Shown: positions 57,452-64,000 of the stretch, one piece after another
How the letters are laid out: the number at the start of each line of letters is the position of its first letter
Numbering within the stretch: the stretch's first letter is position 1
Source of the DNA: Stereum hirsutum FP-91666 SS1
Taxonomy: Eukaryota > Basidiomycota > Agaricomycetes > Russulales > Stereaceae
Direction: 5' to 3'
DNA: 64,000 bases
NCBI RefSeq assembly: GCF_000264905.1
Contig: NW_006763134.1
Coordinates: 1,631,626-1,695,625 of the forward strand
Program-made: the position numbers and the translations under genes
Notes under the pieces: model-generated
The model's input: only the letters and a program-made list of their open reading frames with translations
The model's database searches: none
What the model was told of the DNA's origin: nothing

Positions 57452-59047
57452 TGTGAGTTATTGAATCGCAGTCTGGAGTTATATGTCGCAACAAGTGTCT
57501 TGATTATATTTGAGAGTCTGGTGAACCTAATGAGAAACAAATGACACGGTGTGAGACTCTGGCCTGCGTGTCAGGAACGATTTCGGCGCACCAGATGATT
57601 TTCTGCTAAAATTTCTCCCGTTTGATGTTCAGTTTAGAGATATCGAGGAAGAATACAAGTTAAACTTTGACCGACGACAAGAATGTGCCGAGCATGTGTA
57701 GGATCGCGTGGGGGAGGCAGAGCGTTGAAAACAGTTGAACGCCACAGACGCGAACCGTTCGGAATGCCACGTGCTCTTGTTGAGCTTCGTTGCCACAGTG
57801 TCGTTTCAGCGCCACACTGACCTTTGTCTACCTTGCCCACCTGCTGCCCACCACGACTAGGTACCGAGGCCAAGTTCTTCTCATACTTTTGCTCCCTTGA
57901 ACCTTATGGGATCTTCTGGGTATATAGTGCGCAATTAACAACCAATCCATTGCCGCCATACCCAATTTTTTTTGCTGAAAACAGCGCTGTGACGCTTGTG
58001 GTACCACGCCGCATCTCGAGGGATTTGGTCTGTAAACAATCCAAAGAGAAAACATCGCAGTCAAACAATTGCGCAAGGTCTTATCTACAGTCATAACTAC
58101 TTCAAAGTAGGTTCAGACACTTCCATAGGTACTTGTTCTCGACCAATGCGCTCCAAGTCGTCCGCCTCCAGAGCGATCATTCGAGCTGCGTTTGTACCAT
58201 CATCTAGGGTCTGTTCTGAGTTTTTTTTTATCGTGACTGTCGGCAGGTCCTTGCATAGCGTCCTGTTTTGACACTGCATGCTTCGGTTGATCAACGAACC
58301 CGGGACGCCACCCAACCTTGACCCATCACCAGGTTCAGAGTCGCCATCTTCCTGATGACACCACTCGTTGGCCACCGAACTTTAACGACTGCACTCTGTT
58401 GTGATTGGTGATTCCTGGTCGCGGGCTATAATGATTTACACTCACTGTCATATCTAGGTGTCAGGCAGTTCCCAACGTGTCCGGAACTCAGATCACCCCC
58501 GTCGATGAGCATTCGTACAGCGTCTTCCCAACTCCTTATGGATCTCAGAGCACGACAGAATCCGATCTTGAGGGGCACATATCCTCGATGTTTCCAGCTC
58601 CCACCGAGGTGATTCCGTTAAACTTATTTGACCCTTCAAGCCATCATTCTGCATCATGATTGCTCCTGTGTTCGCACGCCAAATCACCCCCTTCAGAAGT
58701 CAATTCAAACACATTCTATCGTTACCATCGATTAGGCCTGCAGCAGAGTGATCATCTCAATCACATAGGCTTCGGCTTCAGGTCTTCGGATATCGAAGTG
58801 GGGTCCTTCTTGCAGGGCGATATTGACCATCACCTTCATTTATGCTACATTTTACATATGGGCTGCCGCCGCTTGCGCCAATGGGCTTTCAATGATAGTA
58901 ACCCATCCAGTCTCATAATCTTCGAACTGCTTTCGATAGTCACTGCATCGCCCGCTGATGTTCGAATCACTCGAAACCGTAGACCATACAAACGACATGC
59001 CAATCAACTAGTATCTACTGCGACGGGTCGTTCGCCGAGTAAGGTGA
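57452..59047. other. intergenic, no supported gene
   Basis: About 1.6 kb: Nup96 promoter on the left, 3' flank of the transporter on the right. No GLFG repeats occur here. Short open frames (for example 58,477-58,659) lack ATG starts or motifs. Confidence 0.5.
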
Positions 59048-61514
59048 CTACTTCGCTAAAGTCTGCACCATGACTCCAGCCTTGACCTTTTCTGCCGAAT
59101 CCGTCTCACCATCCACTGACTTCGACTCTTCATCTTTACCGTGGTCTTTGGACTGTGCTTCTAGTAACACTTCGCGTCTGTGAAGGAGTTCAACAGGCAC
59201 TGTACACACAGTCACGAAATATGTTAACGGCGAAACATTAGGGAGAAAGAGGAAGCGAGGACATACCGACAAAGATGACGGCCATGACCCCGAAAGCCCA
59301 AGTCGCTGGGAAACCTTTTCGGAACGTGGGTCCATCTGTCTGCTGGAAAATAACGTTTGGTATCCAAGCGTCTGCAGTCGTCGAAGTGATTGTGAGTGAC
59401 TTTCCCCCATTAAAAGTCGGATTAACAGAGGGGAGCACGTACTGCAAGCATAGAAAACACCGTTCATGGACGCGATGGTGATCGCCCTTTCTTCAGCATC
59501 AGAGTTACACACCTGATAGTCGTACGAGTCAGTCTTGAATCGGTACTCTATTTCGAGACGCGGTATGTAAGTGAAGAAGCGCACCTCGTTCGCCCAAGTC
59601 CAGAATACAGCGGTCATATACTCCGCAGAGCAAATGAAGAAGGCAGCAAAGCGAGCCTGGTGATTATCAGGCCATACCGCAAGGATGCCATTTCCTGTCC
59701 ATTGAACGAAGATCTACCCAGATGTATTTATTGAGTTGAGTTCGTTGACAAACCAGGATAGTCACTCACGAGAGGGCAGAGGATCCAATAGAAGCGATTA
59801 CGGGTAAGATCAGACCCGAAGCCCTAGAGATAACCAGGGAAAATAATGCATATTCATCAGTGCGCAGGAAGTGTAGGGAAAGGGATGGGAAGAACATACG
59901 TAGATGAACGTCGTAGCAGCTGAGACTAAGTTTGCGCCTGCGGGGATGATATTCCTCTCCGTAACAGAGTATCCCATCGCCTCTGCAACCACACCACATC
60001 GCACGATCGACTCAGTACGCCGCAATACACGAAATGCTGCCCAAGAGGTCAAAACGCACTTAGGTAAATGGCGAAGTAGCTATTGGCCTGGCACGAAGAA
60101 CCGTAGAACAGATACGCAATGACGAGCAACCACCATTTCCACCTGCCGAACATTTTCTTGAAAAGTGCCGTGGAGACATGACCCGTCACCTCCGTCCTTC
60201 CGGCATTGACGGAACGGCGGAGCGCGATTTGACGTTCTTGCTCCGTGATGTACCAGATCTTGCAGTTGGTCGGATAGTCTGGGAGGACGAATAGACAGAA
60301 CAGCTGTATCCAGCCAAAATCAGAACTCTGAGCGGTTGTGCCTTGTATGACTATAAACGTACGGCGACGGGCGTAGACATAAGTCCACAGATGATATAAA
60401 GCCATCTCCAACCCGCCAACCCGTTCCTACCGTCCAAGGTGTTGTAGATAGCCGCTTGCAAGAAACCCGAGACGGCTTGGCCAACAAAACCTGTGAGATG
60501 CCAGATTGCGAGACGTTTTGCTAGCTCAGGTTTTGAGTACCTTTAGAAACTCTCAAGTTAGACTAGTATGCCCGGATTGAAGGATTCGAGGAAGAGAGAG
60601 AGAAATAAAAGACTTGCCAAGATCCCATCAGAAAGATGATAACGGGAGAGAAGGCGGATTCGAAGAGGCCAACCATGAAGCGGAAGAAATACATCATCCC
60701 AGAGGTTTTGGCCCCAGCTTGTGCGAAGGTGAATATGGTCCAACCTAATAAGCGTTTTCACACCGGGAACCTCGTGAATATCCATGTTCTCTGAGAGTAG
60801 AAAATACGAGAGAAAAAGGAGGCAACGAGACTGACCGATTTCACAAACGAAAAGAAAGTACGAGGGCCTGACTTTGAGGACAATGAATGAGGCAGGTATT
60901 TGCATAATCGCGAAACCGATGATGTAGCAAGCTATGGACACAGTGCTGAGTCAGTGGCATGGAACCATCGAAAACGTGATTAGTGTACGACGGAGTACTC
61001 AGGACGTACTGCTCATGTATGTGTATTCATTTCCTTGGATGTTAAGATCCTCCTTCATCCCAGATACGTCTTCGAAAAGTATCGAACGACTCGTAGGTTA
61101 ATTTCGACGATTGAAGCGATATACATGTAGACAAAGGCTCACAGGCATTGGTTAAATTTGCCTGACTAGAGAATAGAGTCAAACATAATCAGATGTCTGG
61201 ACAGACGATAGATATTATGCGCACAATCACTCACTCGATATACTTCATAAACTATTACAGGAAACGCATGAGTTACCTCATGCACATCCATCCAGAACCA
61301 AATTTGAATTACTGACCCAGCCGAGCGTTGCACAAAGCAACATGCCACAGTCCAATTTCCTTAACATATGCCTCTCCTCCGGTGATTTCAGGTACTGATC
61401 AGAGTCCCACAGATAATATAACACCTTCTTCCACGCAGATACATCCTGCGGTGGAGGTGGGGCATACTCCCCTCCAGAAACAGGGCTAGATGAGAGATGT
61501 TTCTCAGAAGCCAT
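59048..61514 (-). CDS. MFS transporter, anion:cation symporter (ACS / DAL5-like) family
   Basis: Plasma-membrane carrier of organic anions; relatives carry allantoate, nicotinate, pantothenate or other carboxylates. The ATG at 61514 gives MASEKHLSSSPVSGGEYAPP, then WDSDQYLKSPEERHMLRKLD, the usual ACS N-terminus before TM1. Further exons carry ACYIIGFAIMQIPASFIVLK, MMYFFRFMVGLFESAFSPVI (the R-F-x-x-G-x-F/E block), WYSKPELAKRLAIWHLTGFV, LFCLFVLPDYPTNCKIWYIT and WWLLVIAYLFYGSSCQANSY. The C-terminal half includes YSVTERNIIPAGANLVSA, ARFAAFFICSAEYMTAVFWT and CNSDAEERAITIASMNGV. A charged tail ends VMVQTLAK at 59048. About ten introns. Substrate cannot be read from sequence. Confidence 0.92.
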
Positions 61515-62650
61515 AGAATCCTGAGCTGAGCGGTCTGTCGTGTACCGGAAGGAAGACCTGAGGAATGAGGCACTCGAGAAGCCACAAGGTCGATGAGAGT
61601 CGCCCAGCCTTTAACACCACGAAGAAGTCGAGAAGTCTAAAACCGATATTACGCATTATTCAGATCATCAGCGCAATGACTGGCCAAATGAGGTGGAGTA
61701 CGATAAGAATGCAAGGGACGAACTTCTGGGTCAGGGAATCGAGCGGCCAGTTCCGACGACCGAGCGATAAGGGCTCATGGCTCGAGTACGCATATTTTAC
61801 AAGAGGCTTTGCCCTTGGCAGCAAACATTACTGAGCAGGCTAATATTCACCCTTGGAGTGGACATTGATGAGAGCGTGCGTAGGTGTAAACAAGATAGCG
61901 TGGGGTGCCGATGATTGTACCTGGAGCAGTAGCATCCAGACTTAGTGGAAAGTCAGAAGATCATCCCGTGACTGATTCATAAAAAAAATCGTAGCATATA
62001 AATACCGAGTTGAAGGTTGATGCTAGTCATGGCCTGGATGGACGTGGACTTGACGTGGACGAAGTCAACAACCTTTCCGAGTCTGTGCTCGCGGACAACC
62101 CCGGTCCCGGGTTAATGGCGAAGCGATCAACGATCGGATGGCCCCCCAACAAATCTATGTAATCTAATCTAATCTAATCTAATCTTTTTTTCGCTCTGAA
62201 CAACGTTAACATCTTTCCATCTCCGAGTCGATGCTCTTCTTTTTCCTTTCTGAATGGCATTTCCAAAGCTCTGGTCCAATTGTCTTTTGGGTCCCGTCTT
62301 GAAACAGCATACCATGGGCATTCCTCTCTATGTGGTTTGACCCCCCACATATCACGCTTGTTCATCGACAATCATCTGGTCTGGTTTTTGTCGGCAAGGA
62401 CTTATCGCAAAGATAGCTTCCTTCGTCTATGTTCTCATGCATCCGTGCTCCGTCTCATGTTGCGGAGGTCCATCCCGCAATGATCTTGAGAGAGATATCA
62501 TCGTCATAATTGACGGACCAAAATACAAGCCTTCTCCCCATGTTAATCTCTGAGCATCTCTGGTTCTTCTTTGTGCCACATACTCATCCCCACCGCTAAA
62601 GCTGCCAGTTTACCAGCCTGTCCACTCGTCCAATCGACACCAGAATCGTC
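61515..62650. other. divergent promoter region, MFS transporter / HpcH aldolase
   Basis: 1.1 kb between two divergent starts. It contains the AATCT microsatellite at 62,161 and an oligo-T run. Just before the aldolase start, 62,560-62,650 is pyrimidine-rich. Confidence 0.5.
62161..62185. repeat. pentanucleotide microsatellite (AATCT)5
   Basis: Five exact head-to-tail copies of aatct followed by a T run. Confidence 0.95.
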
Positions 62651-63855
62651 ATGTCTTTACCCGCAAACTTCAACGAACATCTCGCTCAGGCGAAATCCGT
62701 CGTGCGTCCCAACCTCGTAAAACAGCGCATGCAATCCGGTCAGATCGCGCATTCGCTTGGCCTACGCATCGTCCTCAGCACAGAGATCGCGCTATTGGCG
62801 GAGAGGGCTGGGTATCATGCTGTGCTTATGAACTTGGAGCATAGTGCGACTGGGCTGGAGACCATGTCTGCGGTTTCGACGGCTTGTATGAATGTAGGGT
62901 GAGTTTGTGGTACAAAAGATCTAGAGAGAAGATACTGATGTCGGTGTGTTCGTGTATAGGATCACGCCTATGGTCGTAGTGCCCACTAACTCTCCAGAAT
63001 GGATCTCTCGTTCTCTTGATTCGGGTGCCCAGGCCGTTATCGTACTGTGCTTTCTTACTTTTGGTATTACCCGTTGCACTCATCATTACCTCTCACTATT
63101 AGGTACCGCATGTCAGCACTCTCGAAGCCGCCCTTGTCTGTGTCAAAGCCGCAAAATATCGACCCATAGGCGAACGCAGCATGACCATGCTCACTCCTCT
63201 CACCCAATACTCTACCGGAATACATTTCAAGGCTGTGTCAGAGGTGTCGAATGATGCGATTCTGATCATGCCAATGATTGAGACGAGGCAGGGAGTAGAG
63301 AACGTAGAGTATGTCCAAGTCTCTCCGTCTCGGTTCGGTAACAGAATGAATTGACACTGGCCTTTATCTGTGTTTATAGGGAGATCGCAGCAGTTAAGGG
63401 CATCGATGTCCTGTTAATAGGTTGCGGGGATCTTTGCGTCGAGTTCGTTCCTTCTTGTAGTCCCCGCTTTCGCTTCCCCACTCATATGAATATTCCTATG
63501 TATTAACAGCCTGGACATTCCTGGCGAATATGACAACCCGACGTTCCATTCAGCGGTCGCGAAAGTCTGTGCAGCCGCTTCTAAAAATGGGATCTTCGTC
63601 GGCTTTGGAGGGCTGGAGACTCGAGCAGATTTGATGGAGAAGTTCACTTCGGAGCACAGTTGCGCTAGGTATGTTACTCCCTCCGCTCCTTGGTGGCCAC
63701 TCTGCGACGACAATGATGTACATTGCGCTGACGGTGGTGTATCCAGATATCTTATGTCAGGACGAGATATTGTGCATCTATTCAATGGAATGAAAGCGCA
63801 GTGTAAGCAGTTCGAGGAGATGAATGCGAAATTGCAGGCTAAGGGGTCGTCTTGA
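62651..63855 (+). CDS. HpcH/HpaI aldolase / citrate lyase family protein
   Basis: Class II (metal-dependent) pyruvate or oxo-acid aldolase fold. Seven exons or so. The ATG at 62651 gives MSLPANFNEHLAQAKSVVRP, then HSLGLRIVLSTEIALLAERA and VLMNLEHSATGLETM, corresponding to the family's D/E-x-E-H block. Spliced segments continue ITPMVVVPTNSPEWISRSLD, SGAQAVI-VPHVSTLEAALVC, MIETRQGVENVE-EIAAVKGI with the metal-binding Glu, and DVLLIGCGDLCVE with the metal-binding Asp. Then come LDIPGEYDNPTFHSAVAKVC and GIFVGFGGLETRADLM. It ends EMNAKLQAKGSS. Family fit is good. Reaction likely aldol cleavage of a 2-oxo acid; substrate unknown. Divergent from the ACS transporter. Confidence 0.92.
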
Positions 63856-64000
63856 ATATACTCCGATGGCTTGCTAGCGTATGAGTAAATGTATGATTGT
63901 ATGTTTGGACTTGTATGAAGTATTCCGTCGCACATATCCTAAGATCCGAAGTTCGCTCCCACTCAACGCTGAGTTTTCAGTAGTACTTAGCTTGACCAGA

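Noticed and set aside
58477..58687. Short open frames upstream of Nup96, including a 31-codon frame with a basic, presequence-like look near 58,657
   Set aside because: No second exon, no family motif and a very short length.

Overview
This 64 kb window reads as nuclear DNA of a filamentous basidiomycete, most likely an Agaricomycete. The genes are compact and rich in short introns of about 50-70 nt with GT-AG borders. They include several families I associate mainly with this group: a DUF6593-like protein, a GIYPT-signature seven-TM protein, a protein with the motif YYYVDHQTKCLFWL, an RNI/LRR protein with a Ser/Pro-rich tail, and Nup96 as a separate gene. I see no bacterial, organellar or viral segment, no CRISPR array, no rRNA and no convincing tRNA. 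I assembled about 27 protein genes by joining exons by eye. Gene outer limits are firm where start and stop are both given; inner exon borders are predictions.

Layout. 0.3-4.7 kb: an aldo/keto reductase and an Old Yellow Enzyme-type flavoprotein with a membrane tail, both minus. 5.6-8.6 kb: a tandem pair of secreted purine nucleoside permease (NUP)-family genes. 9-14.3 kb: a seven-TM protein and a sedolisin (S53) protease. 15.6-20.7 kb: PIG-L (GPI anchor synthesis), TFIIE alpha and a LYC1-like acetyltransferase. 21.4-26.4 kb: a small hypothetical gene, a very intron-rich fungal membrane protein and a carboxymuconolactone decarboxylase (CMD)-family gene. 27-33.8 kb: an LRR/RNI protein, a one-TM microprotein, a DUF1770-like protein, a short-chain dehydrogenase with an 18-nt microexon, and a second CMD-family gene with a GC-AG intron. 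34.1-39.3 kb: a segmental tandem duplication of about 2.6 kb per unit, each unit carrying one secreted DUF3455 gene. 40-41.8 kb: a secreted protein of a family I cannot name. 42.2-49.1 kb: housekeeping genes RPA3, RLI1/ABCE1 and UBC4/5. 49.1-51.8 kb: a long gap with no convincing gene. 51.8-57.5 kb: the DUF6593-like gene and Nup96. 59-63.9 kb: an ACS-family MFS transporter and a divergently placed HpcH/HpaI aldolase.

How the genes fit together. Housekeeping genes (gpi12-type PIG-L, tfa1, rfa3, rli1, ubc4, nup96) are mixed with secreted, membrane and oxidoreductase genes. The clearest local process is tandem duplication of secreted-protein genes, seen twice. The only pair that could be one metabolic module is the divergent MFS transporter and HpcH/HpaI aldolase, which share a 1.1 kb intergenic region. 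I found no strong candidate for an entirely new system. The most useful leads are the DUF3455 segmental duplication with its conserved junction motif, the NUP-family pair that does not look like a transporter, and several conserved fungal genes of unknown function.
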